DNA from: Nephromyces sp. MM_2019
Taxonomy: Eukaryota > Apicomplexa > Aconoidasida > Nephromycida
NCBI GenBank assembly: GCA_015657535.1
Contig: JADHZB010002047.1
Location: forward strand, 1-64,000
Length of the DNA stretch: 64,000 bases
Direction of reading: 5' to 3'
Shown here: one piece after another, positions 47,311 through 59,277 of the stretch
Layout: each line of letters begins with the position of its first letter
Position numbering within the stretch: the first letter of the stretch is position 1
Position numbers and translations under genes: made by a program
The notes under the pieces: model-generated
Told to the model about the DNA's origin: nothing
Database searches by the model: none
Seen by the model: only the letters and a program-made list of their open reading frames with translations

Positions 47311-48453
47311 TAATCAGTCATTGAGAAATGTGCTAAACGAAGAGTGCACATGATATGCGAGAGCGCTTGCAATATCGATGGAAGGTTAGCAGCCGAGAGC
47401 TTAGAGGTAGAGAGTTTACCAGTGGTGAGCTTAGCAGCACAGAGCTTAGCAGTACATATTTTACTAGTAGAGGGCTAACCTGAGTGTTGCGAAGACAGTC
47501 CCATATAATAGAGCCACGACCTTCAAACATTATGCACAGAAGGCGCAGTAGACTCAAACAAATTTATGCATGCAGAACCTACAAGTCAACTGTTTGCGAG
47601 CCAGGTAACTACTATATCATATGATCATGCCAACAGAGTAGCTTCCAGGATACAATACAATGGTTGTTGCAAAAAGTACTCTTGAAACTAGTATAGCTTA
47701 TTGAGCCTACGACCTAGGTAGATGCATGCTAGACTTTTAGAGCAAAAATCATTAGATATATAATCAAAATGCCTAGTTCTAGAAAGGAGCATCTAGTATA
47801 TTTAGTAATTTAGAAGAAAAATAAGCCCGGTTTAAAAAGTGCATATAATACGTGTTTCGGCTCGTAATTTGATGATTATAGCAAGACTTGAAAAAAAATC
47901 TGGAGGCTGCTACAGGTGGTAACAATTCTTTAAAAGAAAGAAATAAAAATATTGCCTGGTTAGTGTTCTGCCACCTTCTCTTCCTGCAATCTATTTTTAG
48001 CCTGTGAAAGACGTCATTAAGGTTTTCACTGAGGTAACGCGGTATATTTTGCTCGAGAAATCCAGTTCGAATTATAGATACAATTAGGGAGAACTCAATG
48101 CCTTTCTGCTATGAAGTCTCTCCTGAGGTCTTCCTAGCAAAAGTCGCCTTGTGTGCTTCCGAGAAGTTTTTTGTCGTTGGGCTCAATCCCGCCACGCCGC
48201 ATGTAACTGAAAACCCGCAATATTAATATCTCCTTATATGAGACTGCTTTATTAAATATTGCTCTAAATAAATACGCTATGAAAAATTCCGTGGCAAATG
48301 AAGGGACTAGTTTTGCTTAACTGGAAGTAGCTCCCTTTTTATGTGCCATAATATCTTTTTAAAGGTTAAACACGTTAAGATAAAATTTTAATAATTTCAA
48401 TATTGATAAGTCAATGTTTACAAAAAATTTAACAAGTCAAGACAAGGAAAGCT

Positions 48454-48810
48454 TTACCAAACGAGCGATGACCGCGCTAGTATCAAGAAAATGCTGCTTA
48501 AACTTTGCTGACTAGATAAAATTTGTTTTTGGTATTTGTATTCCCCAAATGTATCCGCAGATACAAGAACTTTTTTCGCGACGTGTTGCATTTTTCTTGC
48601 AATGCCGTTACATTTTGTATGCACATGGTTAACACAAGTCGGCAGAAGCTGCGACACTAAAATGTGAAAAATTGCAGTTGCTGTCAAAAAATCAGCTAAA
48701 TTGATGGTATTTTTCTGAATTACACTCTTTTGCTGCTCTGTGGAGCTAAGCAATTCGATTTTACTCGCGAACTTCCTCGCGTCGCGAACCTCTTTGCTCT
48801 TTGTACATTA
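48454..48810 (-). other. 118-codon open block, possible exon, family unknown
   Basis: On the minus strand a frame stays open from about 48808 to a stop at 48454. It reads SKEVRDARKFASKIELLSST, LADFLTATAIFHILVSQLLP and KMQHVAKKVLVSADTFGEYK, a helix-forming sequence with one hydrophobic segment. This is long for chance in DNA this AT-rich. There is no ATG near the 5' side and no neighbouring exon was found, so it may be an exon of an unidentified gene or a decayed copy. Confidence 0.35.
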
Positions 48811-48985
48811 TTAATCAAACTAAGCTGCAATAAAATCAAGCATATTCCAAAAATACAATGAGCTTTTAATATAAAAATAGCCTTGAACTAAATGCGATAA
48901 CATCATCCAGGGTAGGTAAAGTGAATGTGGAGGTTATCCTCATGTGACGGATTTTTTTCTAAACGAAAGGCGGAGGTGTACGTAT

Positions 48986-49030
48986 AGAAACAGCAGATGC
49001 AAATTAGTATATATTGCATCTGCTGTTTCT
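48986..49030. repeat. perfect 17-bp inverted repeat (hairpin)
   Basis: AGAAACAGCAGATGCAA at 48986-49002 is exactly complementary to 49014-49030 across an 11-nt loop (ATTAGTATATA). It lies in non-coding DNA. Length and perfection are well above what AT-rich background gives. A hairpin RNA or the tips of a small element are possible. Confidence 0.95.
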
Positions 49031-51320
49031 GTGCGTTCTTAGTCACAAAAATATTTTTAAAGGCTACTTTTTCTGCTATTATTGTAAACTTTTTTACCTA
49101 CTGTAGGTTTCCAAGTCATCTAACTCTAGTATACACTTCAAAAATTGTACTTTGCATAAGAAATATTCGATGCCTTTCTACTCACATCACAAAGCTCTAA
49201 GGAAAGGGATTCACAAATGTAGCATAAGCTTTTCTTATACGATAGCGGGCTCCTTTTTTGTGACTTCTATCTAAGCAGATAATTCCATCTTAATGTACAA
49301 TTCACAGTTCTATCTAACTTACCTGATTCTTCTGGCTTACTTGAAATTTCCATTTTTATCTTACCTGGTAGCCTGCAGTACAGTAGGTAAAGGAAAAAGC
49401 AACGCCTTCTTTTACAGCAAGCATCAAACACGCAAAACCTCATCAATGCGCATTACTCAGCTGCTATAACAAAAACCTCTCAGGATTGCATCTGCTACAT
49501 GAAGTTTCGGCTACGCAAAATTGTTTGCTCCAGTTAAGATTCAAAGAAAAACAGAGCATAAGAAAGAAAAGTCATCAGTCCTCATCAATATCGCTTTATC
49601 AATCTTGCGGTACGATGCCTTGATAAAAAACTTCAAGTATTATTGGATTCCAATTTCTTAAAAATCCCCTCTGTAATCGTCACCTTTAATATTTTTCCTA
49701 ACATTTTTAAAAAGGTTATGCTTTTGTATATAAGTTTTTAAAGACCTCGCTATTCCGCCTCTAATCAATGGGGAAACATAACCACAAGAATATATATGAT
49801 TAAAAATATATATACAAAAAGCCGGTTTCCGGTATTAATACTAATTTCTTTGCAGATTCTTGTAATAAAAAAATTGGTAAAATAATTTCTTTTAAACATA
49901 TGGCGTCATACTCTTAAATGGATTATTTTAAAATTTCATACGATATAGATGTTATTTTAGAGGTTTATCCTCTTGCTCGTGCTTACTTTTGACTGGATTA
50001 TTTAGCAGCTTGCCCTTTTCTTAACTTTTCATTCTACTTTATGACTGATAATTTTTCCGCCCATGATACTTGTTTTTTTTTGGTAGCTTGATCTTCTTGC
50101 TGTCTTTGTGGCTCCAGAAGTCTTCCAACATGCTAATTCCTTTAATTTGTCTCAAGTTCCATCTAAACGGCAATTTTTCCGGTGAAACTGCTTCCGGTTT
50201 ACCTTTTTTGATTTGTGATATGCAGTGTCGTATGATAGTCTGCACTCATGCCACGAGCCAAGACTTGGCATGTGGGTTGCTTAACGCCCTAATTTATAAG
50301 ATTATTATATCTACATTTATATTATCCTGAAATCTATTAGAGCCACAGATACAAAAATGGAGATCAGAAAGGAGAAATATTATAGCACTTGACGCAGTTT
50401 CTTTTCGATTTAAAAGTCGTATCTTGTATTTATTACAGCAGCTCAGTTCATTAGATGGTTTAAGCTCACAAAATGTTGGCCATACTCGGTATGACCTCTC
50501 ATGCTACGCACTTTAACGAAAACAAGAGCACACTTCTCAACTTTTCCTTTGAAAAAAAAACTGCCTGTGTATACGTGCGCGTGTGAGAGCATGTCATAAC
50601 AGACGCTGAAACCTAAAGAAAGCCTAGTTTTCATTCAAAAACAGGCGAAAATTCATATCAAAGACATTAACAGCTCCTATAGAAATGTAATATATGCGGC
50701 TTGCTTAGACGCTAATGCCACCTAGAGTCTACCTTAAAGAAGCAAACACGAAAAAGTGCATGCAAATTCATCTGCTACAATCCAAAATAATGAAGCAAAG
50801 ACTTTCACTTCAGTTTATAGCCTAATAGACAGTTAATGACGAAGCAAAAAGACTTCAATTTTTATTCGCATCTTAATAGTTTATGATGAAACGAAGACTA
50901 ATGCTTCTATTCACATCTTAGTAAGTAGTCGATGGTGATGCAGCCGCCGTTTCCAGCCTTGGGTGTGCAGAGGGCTTACTCGCCCGCTGCTAGGATATGA
51001 GAGTTACTATCCCCACTGCCTTTGCCACGACCAAGCACTTTACCCCCTCAACTAATCACCTGGTAATGCTACCCAAAGGCGCAATATATGAGATTAGCCA
51101 GGAAGCTTCAGTGAAGGAGGCAAAAACCAGTTTGTAGCAAACCATTTTGATCCTGTTGCCACTGACTTCCAAAAGGAGTTGATTGCCGCTTCTAGTAGCG
51201 AATGAACTGCGTTTTTTTCGCAGGTGTGTGGGATCCGCAATATTCTTCGCTAAAAGCTGAGTGCACGAGAGTCACCCAGTGCAATTTCTCTAGTTTCTAC
51301 CCTGTTGGACCAAAAACTTA
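49031..51320. other. gene-poor region upstream of PTPS
   Basis: A 68-codon minus ORF at 50245-50039 (ISQIKKGKPEAVSPEKLPF) is weakly protein-like. The segment 50940-51060 is GC-richer than its surroundings (CAGCCGCCGTTTCCAGCC, GCTTACTCGCCCGC) without matching a known RNA. Otherwise I see nothing. Confidence 0.45.
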
Positions 51321-51325
51321 ATGAA

Positions 51326-54300
51326 ATGGAGATTACATGCAATGAAGCAGGAAAGGAATTTGATCTTTCCTCTTCCATTAGCTCAAGGCCTTTGAGTTTT
51401 TCGCAGAAGCATTCAGTGTCTCAAAAGACAGCTATTGATGACTCGAACTGCAGCTATGAGCATCAGTCAAATAACTGTAATGTGGGGGCTACGGGGATAC
51501 TAGATAGTCATCTTTCTTCTTCTTCTGCCACTCCTTCTTCTTCTTGTGCTGCTGCTTCTTCCTCTGCTTCTTCTGCCGCTTCTTCTTCTTCCGCTGCTGC
51601 TTCCTCTGCTTCTTCTGCTGCTGCATCCTCTGCTTCTTCTGCCGCTCCTTCTTCTTCTTCTTCATCTCTATCCTTCCCTGTTGAGCAACTTATGGAATCA
51701 AATGGCCTTCATAGCTCTCGAGATGTAAGCGTTGCAGCAAAACAATTTTTAGTATATACGAATCCTCATCAAAATTCCAAGAGCCTGGAATCAACTTCAT
51801 CCGTAGTGAGTTCGCCTTCAGCTCCTGATGCTTGCCACCGCTCATCTGAAGCTGCGCTACGTTGCTGTCCAGTGGATAACGATGCTAATATTGCCAAATC
51901 AAGCGATGCTTATGATGAGGAGGAGGTCGTATCTGCAAACCGGGTTAATGTAGCTGGCGATTCTTGGGAAGTTGCGGTGAGCAGCCAAGACTTTAAATTT
52001 TGCTGTGCCCACTTCGTAGCTTTTAGTGGCTTCAGGGAAAGGCTTCATGGCCATAACTATACGCTGGCAGCTAGACTAGGTGGCTCTGTTCAGCACGATG
52101 GATATGTGCTAGACTTTGGAGACATAAAAGTTGCTATACGGACAGTCTGCAAGGTAATGTGGCGGTCCTACATTGTGTGTGTGTGTTTCCCTTGTAAATT
52201 TTATGGGTTTGATCTATGCAATTTCAAAAAATGGTGAGTTAAGGCTGAGTGGATAACTAGATTATAATGTTTTTGCCTAGTGTGTATAGCTACAGCTGAG
52301 TAGATGACTATATTACAATGAAGATGTGCACAAATACTCTGGTAAAATGGATGGAATATGCCCTATTCCATCAAATTGACGCTATAAAAATTGCGCAAAT
52401 CCTTCTTCTCATACATCAAATTTTAGAGTGTAAATTACGCTCATTTTAAAGCTTAAAATAACGAATATAAGGACATTTCTCAAAATTTTTCATCATACCA
52501 ATCCGTTTTTTTCGATACCTTTTGCACTCTTTTTGGTATATTCCTCATTAAAATCTTCTCAAGGATGAACTCTAGAAATTTCTGTCCTATCGTATTCAGT
52601 ATTCAAATTTATGGGTGTTTCATTGTTATTTTCTTGTAATATTTTGCTTTCTTATTGAAACATGTGGGAGGGTGCTTCGTGTAGTGATGAGTGTTCACTC
52701 TTTAGGTATACTCATGATGCCTGATTTATCGAGAGTGTGTTTGGGGTTTTTTATAGCCTTTTGGTTACTTGTGAAAAGGGGGATGCATTCAAGGAGTTGT
52801 TTGATGTTTTTTATTGCTTTTGATGCAAACATTGCGAATTTTCAAAGCATCAAAACACCGAATTTTCCAGTTGCTTAGATATTTTTTTTTAACCTCTAAA
52901 GTAGCAGATTATCTGTAATGTTTGAATATATATTCACATCTTTAAATACAAAACATCTACGCTTAACATTTATTTCTCAAAGCATAGAAATTTCTATTTT
53001 TGTAAACCTATATCATCTTATTGCTTCGTTATACGGACGTAGTTAATGATATACTTGAAGAAGCTTATGCAATGTAAAATAGTCACAAATCTTCATTTTT
53101 GGGAAAGTCTAGTATTTGTTGTTTATACTCTAAGCTTGGTCTCACATATTGAGCTCCTGTTTCATGTCCTGCTTAAATACTAATTTTGTGGATTTCAGAG
53201 TTTGAGCAGTTATTTACTGATCCCAATGAAAAGTGATGTTTTGAAGATAACTGAAGAGGGTCAATCTTTGCGAATTGTTTGTGAAGATGGCAGTCTATTT
53301 GTGCTGCCTGTTAAAGACTGCATGGTAAGTTTCGCACACAGAACATCTATATTTGAGTAGTATCTTTTAGGTTGTTTACTGCATTCAGTATGATTTTGAT
53401 GTTTTCTTAGTGGATTTGATACTCATATCGGGAGAAAGGGTATTAACTCTTTTTTTTGCTATAAAAGCTTTAGAAACATACAGTTTGTCTGTGTGTGTTC
53501 TCGTTAATCCTTATTTTTTGCATACCCAATTAAACTGTACTATTGAATTATCAGTGTGTGTTTTTTTTGCTGATGAAGAGAATCTTGGCTGTGCCTGTAA
53601 GTTTTTGGGGAAAATTTACGTATGCCTTTTTTTCAAAGGTATTTGTGTGTGTGTGCTTTCCTTTTTGGAAGCTTATTTTTGATGCGTTTCACATTTTCCT
53701 ATGAGAGTGATTGTGGAGCTATTTGCCTTGGCATAACGATTTATTCACGTATGATGAAGAATTTGATGAGACGAAGCAATACACAAATTTAGCTACCAAG
53801 TATAGATTAAGATAAATATTGCCTACGGTACTATCCCCTCAAAGTTCTGGAAATATTTCAAGTGAAAGCTTTGACTGAAACAATTGCTGAGTATATCAGC
53901 TACTTCGAATAATAATAAAACTTATAAAAACAGCTGGTGAATTTTTCCGTTAAATTAGTATATAGTGCAAGTATTAAATCATTTTCATTTAAAAAAGTGA
54001 TTGAAAATGATGTTTTTTCCGTGAATTTGTGATTTTAGAAATGAAATAGCTTTGTTTAATTACCATTATTATAATTTTGGATTTACAAAAAATTCGCTGG
54101 AATCCATCTTTTTGTTGAATTGAATTTTTCCGATTTTCATGAGTTTTTTTCTGTAGGCTGCCATTGTTTTTATTGCTTTGAAACACCTAATGACTTTTCA
54201 GGGAATTTATCTTTATCTTTTCTTCTTCTTCTTCTAACTTTTTTGGGTGCAAGTTGATTTAGTTTATATGCTTTATTTTTTGAATTATAAAATAAACAGA

Positions 54301-56102
54301 AATATTTCTGATGAATCAAACATTATTTAGGGAAAGATATTTCTTTCTAAGCAGCTAAAATCAGTGTTTTAATCGTAAGGTACACACTGCCTATTAAGGG
54401 ATTAATACTACTAATAAGCTCATCTGCTCGTACGAAAAAGCATCCAAACAACATCAGGAGTTTGATGGCATACTGTTCTCTTTGGCTAGTGTAGAGGGAG
54501 AATGTATACTTAACGCTAAAAAAGCAATAGCATATTGATTTCGGCCAAAATTCCATAATATAAGCAGTGTGTATAGCGCAGGATCCTTTAAGAAGATATA
54601 CGCACACACATGCACAACGCGCATGCACATACACACACTACGCATGCCCTCCATGCATGCACACAACACGCATGCCTTCCATACATGCACACAAGACACA
54701 CAACACATACGTTTTAAGCTCTACATGTAATTTTCTATATCTTCTTTCCATTGCCTTTGTATTTTTTAATGAAAAATTCACTTTTTGTATTATTTTGAAA
54801 AAATAGAAGCTTCCAATCGCTCATTCAACTGCCGAGGAAATTGCTGCCTACCTGTGGGAGCTACTGATTGCCAATATTAGCATCGTTCATTTAAAGAAGA
54901 GGAAAGTAATGGTTGGAGTTGATGAATAATGTTTTTCAATGAATAATTTCCTACTTTTATATATGAAAAGAGTTAATATCAGCTTGAAGGGTGGAACATA
55001 TGTTTTTGTTGGTGTGTGTATTCGTGCGCTTCCAATGAAGACATTTTCGCTTTTAAAGTGAATATTTTGAGTACATGAGAGAGTGTGTTGAGTAGCTGGA
55101 AAAAGCTTGAGAGAGCGTGTGTATCCTAGTGAAGTTATTGAGGTAGTATTATTAGGTGAAGAGAATGAGTGTATATACAAAGTAGCATTAGATGAAGAGA
55201 ATGAGTGTATATACAGTAATTATTTTTTCTTGTCCATTCTGTTTTTTGCTAAACAGTCGTGTACATGTTGTGTGTGGCTATTTTGTGGGTAAGTGGCGTA
55301 GTGTGGCTGTTTTAGTAAACTGCATGGGAAGCATATGAAGGCAATTAATAATTTTATAAATTTAAAGACCAGAAATGCCAAAACATAAAGAATAAAGCCT
55401 AGTGAAATAGAATTAAAAGATAAATTAGTGTTTGCTACTCATTTATAGTTTATGCGTTTTGATAGTTTTAATTTGACATGAGTTGCTTCTTGTGAAGATT
55501 TTTTGTCATCTAAAACCGCTGAAGAGGACTAGTTTTTTTGCATTATCTGGATGTTTTTTTCACCTCTTTTTCTTTCATGTAATCACTCGCAATAGCAGTA
55601 GTGCTTGTGAGCTATTTAGCCATTTTTCGGGAAGGAGCTGCAACGAACCATTTTCATTCGATAGTTTGCGAGCATTGGTTTTCTCTTTAAAATTCCCTTT
55701 AATTTGCTCTTTTTTTTACCTTTTTTTATGCAGCTCCTAAAGCATATTCTCGTCTGTTTAACTTACTCTTGTTGCAAAGTGTTTAGAGCTTAAAAGCATA
55801 TATTTTTTTCATTTAACGTTCAGTTTAACTCACTCTTTTAGTTGCTAGGTGTACAGAGGAGGAGGTTATATGGGTTAAGCGGAGACTGCGTGTTTTTTTT
55901 AGCTGCATTTCCATCTTTTAAAAGTTCTTCATTGTAATCCTAGTAGTCTACACACACTCAAGCCTCTTTCCAATTGGTCTTTCACTGTTTTTGTCGCCAG
56001 CTTTTAGTGGAATCCCTACTGTTTCTTTGCTTCGTTTAGTGGTTGGAAGTCACGGTTTCTGAAAGGCCTGGGCAGGAAGCTAGATACAAGAAAAGCATTT
56101 GA
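51326..56102 (+). CDS. PTPS: 6-pyruvoyl-tetrahydropterin synthase family enzyme, PTPS-III-like
   Basis: PTPS family enzymes act on 7,8-dihydroneopterin triphosphate; in malaria parasites a PTPS-III form supplies the folate pathway in place of dihydroneopterin aldolase. Four phase-0 exons: 51326-52153, 53199-53324, 54807-54905 and 56040-56102 (TGA); 1116 nt, 371 aa. The ATG at 51326 was chosen over an in-frame TTG upstream. Residues 63-116 are a Ser/Ala run, and the enzyme starts near 215. Zinc ligands are His229 (FCCAHF), His241 and His243 (LHGHNY). The usual catalytic Cys six residues before HGH is absent and Glu238 (RERLHGH) is nearby, as in PTPS-III. Further motifs are DGYVLDFGDIK, the catalytic-triad exon LPIAHSTAEEIAAYLWE, and the terminal substrate-binding Glu in VSERPGQEA (Glu364). 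The roughly 215-residue N-terminal extension is long for the family. Introns are 1.0-1.5 kb. Confidence 0.9.
51505..51670 (+). repeat. TCT/GCT trinucleotide tract encoding a Ser/Ala run
   Basis: Imperfect TCTTCTTCTGCTGCT-type repeats inside PTPS exon 1 encode about 55 residues of almost only Ser and Ala. Being a codon repeat it is likely length-variable between isolates. Confidence 0.9.
54600..54710. repeat. CA-rich tract with a 28-bp direct repeat in a PTPS intron
   Basis: ACGCATGCCCTCCATGCATG and ACGCATGCCTTCCATACATG, each followed by CACACAA, lie about 29 bp apart, within a run of alternating CA and GCATGC steps. The CA is on the sense strand here, unlike in the left part of the window. 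A smaller duplication, GAAGAGAATGAGTGTATATA, occurs twice at about 55158-55215. Confidence 0.8.
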
Positions 56103-56223
56103 AGCTATCTCGTTACTTTGAGATTCGTTGATTCAGCTAAACGCAATGCCGAGGGTGTGCACACTGTGTGTATGGATGCAAAATCTTCGTATTGAGTAAA
56201 ACCCACGGCACATCATTATATGC

Positions 56224-57553
56224 ATGCATTGCACTTTCACACTGATAGCTGATGCTGCATATTTCACGAGATTTTTTACAGAATTATTACCTACTACTGA
56301 GCCAGATTGCCAGTGTGCATGTGAAGATGCTAGTTTCCATGTTGTGAGCAGCAAAGAGAATCTTGTAGTTTTATCACCGTTTGAGATAAACGGGATATGC
56401 TCGCTGTTTTGTACTTGCGCATCTTCTGCCTCAAAAAACCTTTAAATTGGTGTTCTTCTCCTCTTTTAGAGCTAATTTAGCTAGAAATATCGAGTTTGTC
56501 CTCTTCTTCGGTTGTTAGAGTTTTCCTTCTTGTACTCGCATTGTCTAACTTAGCCATCTAGTAACTCCGCGAAGAAGCTACCACACCTCAAGGCACCGAG
56601 GGGATTAACGCTAATTTGTATGATGCAGCATTTTTGCTTGTTTAACTCTATTGTACTTGCCAGCTACGTGAAGAGGCTCTGATTGCTAATTTTATTCAGT
56701 TGCTCCTCACTGATCCTTCTGACACCACTGCCCAAAAGCTTTGTTGGCTGCAGGGAGAAGTATATGCTTTAGTATGCTGCTTAGCTTGTGAAGAAGGACT
56801 TTTCTCATTGTTTTTTTCCTCTTTGTATCACAGCTCCTCCTCATTCCTTCTTCTTTTTCTTATGTAAATTCTCCTCTTCACACCTTTTTTCTCCTCCTCA
56901 TCATAATTCTTCCTCTTTTTCATACAAATCCTCCTCATCACACTCTTTCATCCTCTTCAGACTGCTTCCTCTTCCTCACACTCTTCATCTTCCTCTTCAC
57001 ACTTTTTCCTCTTCATACCTCTTCCTCTTCCTCTTCCTCATACTTCTTCTTCCTCTCCAGACTTCTTCTTCCTCTCCAGACTTCTTCCTCTCCAGACTTC
57101 TTCTTCCTCTCCAGACTTCTTCCTCTTCCTCATACTTTTTCCTCTTCCTCATACTTTTTACTCTTCCTCGTACTTTTTACTCTTCCTCTTCACACTTCTT
57201 CATCTTCCTCATACTTTTTTCTCTCATTATAATCGCAAAATTCAGCTTTCTTCTGCTTCTTTGTCTATTGGTTAGCATCATATTTTCCAGTCTCCAGCAG
57301 GCTTCCTCAGCCTCTTGCTATTCTGCACGATACAAAGTATACTGTAGCGCCTCCTATGCTGCTATTCTTGCCTTTGTATCTGCACACACGCCGGGTAACA
57401 TTCACTTTTTCTTTGTTAAATTAACCGAGGATAGCTTATTGCATCCTACTTCTCATTTTTAGTAAATTCCAGCTTTTGCTTTGCTGATATAGAAGATGAT
57501 GGAAGCGGGTCTCAGGTTCGTCATATTTTTGCTTCATGCTACCAAGCAATCGG
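56224..57553 (+). CDS. eIF3 subunit M-like protein, N-terminal exons (tentative)
   Basis: eIF3m is a PCI-domain subunit of translation initiation factor 3. Four exons join in phase: 56224-56343 (ATG start, GTGAGC donor), 56664-56771, 57301-57394 and 57493-57553. The translation contains DAAYFTRFFTELLPTTEPD, LREEALIANFIQLLLTDPSD, QKLCWLQGEVYAL, SARYKVYCSASYAAILAFVS and SGSQVRHIFASCYQAIG. EALI and the RYKVYCS..A stretch resemble eIF3m (KQEALIESL; VRYTVYCSLIKVA). The last exon ends in phase 2. A possible continuation from an AG at 57713 reaches a stop at 57764, which would leave out the whole PCI domain, so the gene is either truncated or has exons I could not find. It starts 121 bp after the PTPS stop on the same strand. 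Confidence 0.45.
56790..57235 (+). repeat. CTTCCTCTTC-type pyrimidine repeat in an intron
   Basis: Dense repeats of TTCCTCTTCACAC, CTTCTTCCTCTCCAGA and TTCCTCATACTTTTTC fill most of the intron between 56772 and 57300, on the sense strand. The 224-codon Ser/Phe/Leu ORF at 56788-57462 is this repeat read in frame, not a gene. Each CTCTCCAGA unit also contains a decoy acceptor (pyrimidines then CAG). Confidence 0.9.
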
Positions 57554-57596
57554 GTGAAGTAGGCCAGTGGGCTGCACAAAAATGTGCTCAATACGC

Positions 57597-57662
57597 CCAC
57601 ACGCACACACACACGCGACATGCACGCACATCCACACGTACACACACACATATAGTCACACA
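57597..57662. repeat. CA-rich tract
   Basis: Interrupted ACGCACACAC / CACACACATA repeats start about 45 bp after the last eIF3m-like exon. They have CA on the plus strand. Confidence 0.85.
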
Positions 57663-58043
57663 TCACAGATTGGTTTAGTCGTATTCCTCCATCATCAGAG
57701 ATTTTTTGTGCTAAAAGCCTCAAATTTCAAGATTAATGGATCATCAGTGCTCCTATGGCTTTGAAGAGAGGAATAGATTAGCAAATTAAGCTTTGAAAAA
57801 TTGATGTCTTTAAAGGGATTTATCTAGCTTATACTGTTTGCTGTGATTAAAGAGAAGAAAATTCCTCCTCTTCCGCCTGTTCTCCATTCCATAACTTTCA
57901 AACTCATTCCTAATCCACACAGCTTACTTCAGTATAGCTACAAAAACGTGCAATCTTATGCCTCATGAGCCTCACACTTCGTCTCGGATCCACTCGCTGG
58001 ACATCCCACACACACACTTATCCAAAGTCTATTGTAGGCATGG

Positions 58044-58247
58044 ATGATACCGGTAAAATACGTAAATGCGTATTATGACCAGCAATTTTGCGCAGTAACT
58101 CTCTGTGAGAGAAGGCAAAAAGCCTCTTGTGCTTTCGACAGCAATGCAGAGGGTGTAAAAAGATCTCCTATAGCCGTAAAGACTGAGAGAATCAAAGAAA
58201 TCATAAAAGGAGAGCATAAAAAGCAAACTCCAACGCTTTTTACGTGA
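58044..58247 (+). other. small ORF, doubtful
   Basis: An ATG-started 67-codon plus ORF contains YVNAYYDQQFCAVTLCERRQ and TERIKEIIKGEHKK, hydrophilic and protein-like. The minus strand is also open (58277-58029). No family and no splice context were found. Confidence 0.25.
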
Positions 58248-58852
58248 AAAAACGCCGTCTACAGGAGCCAAAATCACCTTCTAGCTCAAAAAAACAAAAC
58301 AGTACGAGTACTTACGAGCTTCTTCAGAGGTTGGAGTAGCGCGGGCCCTCAGCAGAAGCTACGCCATTTTGAGGGAGGGAAAACATAGAAAATTGGGAAA
58401 CAGTTGGAGAAAGTTTGAGAAAATCTAGGGAGAAAGGTGAAGAAAACGTTGGAAAAAACTTCAGAAAAAACGTCAAAGAAAGCGTCGGAAAAAACGTCGG
58501 AAACAGCGTAATGTCCTTAAATTAGGAGCCCAGCACTACAGGAGACATGCAACTAGAGTAAGCAGTTGGTGCTGTACGAAGGTATCTTCAAAAGCAACTA
58601 TTACAAAGAGCCAGTGCAACTTCACTAAAACACACAGAAGCTACGCTTCAAACTCATTACTGATGAAGAAGCGCAACCACAAAAACCAATGCGGGCGAAC
58701 TAGAAGAAAGAAATGCGAGAAGGTGCAAAAACGAGTGCTGCATACTAATCTATAATGAAACGGGTGTAAAATATGTAAAAAACTTGAAAGTTTTCATCAT
58801 ATTTTCAAGTAGAAGCACCAGGGGGTGATTTTTCGATGTTTTTAGGAGAAAA

Positions 58853-59277
58853 TCATGGAATTTCAAGAGAAAGCGTTTGAAGATGGAAAGAATCGCTTTG
58901 GAAATATCCTTCATTAAGTAAAACGTGCTTCCCTTTAGGAATCATATACTCAATTGCTTCTAAATTGGCGTCAGCAGGCTGTCTAAAGATTCTACGTTTT
59001 GATTCACTAATAACTTCGCGGCAGAGGGTGAGATTCCTCGCTGGTGAGACATGCGGAATCATGTTAAGCTAGCAAGGCTATCTGCACAGCAGCAAGAAAG
59101 CTGGCCTGCTCTCGAAAACACTGAAGACCTCAAGTTTTGCGGCGGAATCCAAGGGAGAAGCCAAGTAGCTCCATCGCATAAGATGAATACCCATTTAGCA
59201 CTTTGTTTTTTTTTAATTTTGGTGGGTGCTTGAGTTTCGACTATTTTCTCCCTTTCGATTAATTGCGGGCAACGCAT
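58853..59277 (-). other. minus-strand exon-like blocks, family unknown
   Basis: 59062-58853 is open from an ATG to a stop and reads IPHVSPARNLTLCREVISES, RRIFRQPADANLEAIEYMI and LNEGYFQSDSFHLQ, clearly protein-like. Directly upstream, 59277-59059 has overlapping open frames (one with WSYLASPLDSAAKLEVFSVF). No junction could be proved. Together with 60137-59886 they may form one gene on the minus strand. Confidence 0.33.

Noticed and set aside
50935..51065. GC-richer segment that might hold a tRNA or snRNA
   Set aside because: No A/B boxes in correct spacing on either strand and no foldable cloverleaf.
56788..57462. 224-codon plus ORF rich in Ser, Phe and Leu
   Set aside because: Made of CTTCCTCTTC repeats inside an intron; the flanking true exons use another reading.
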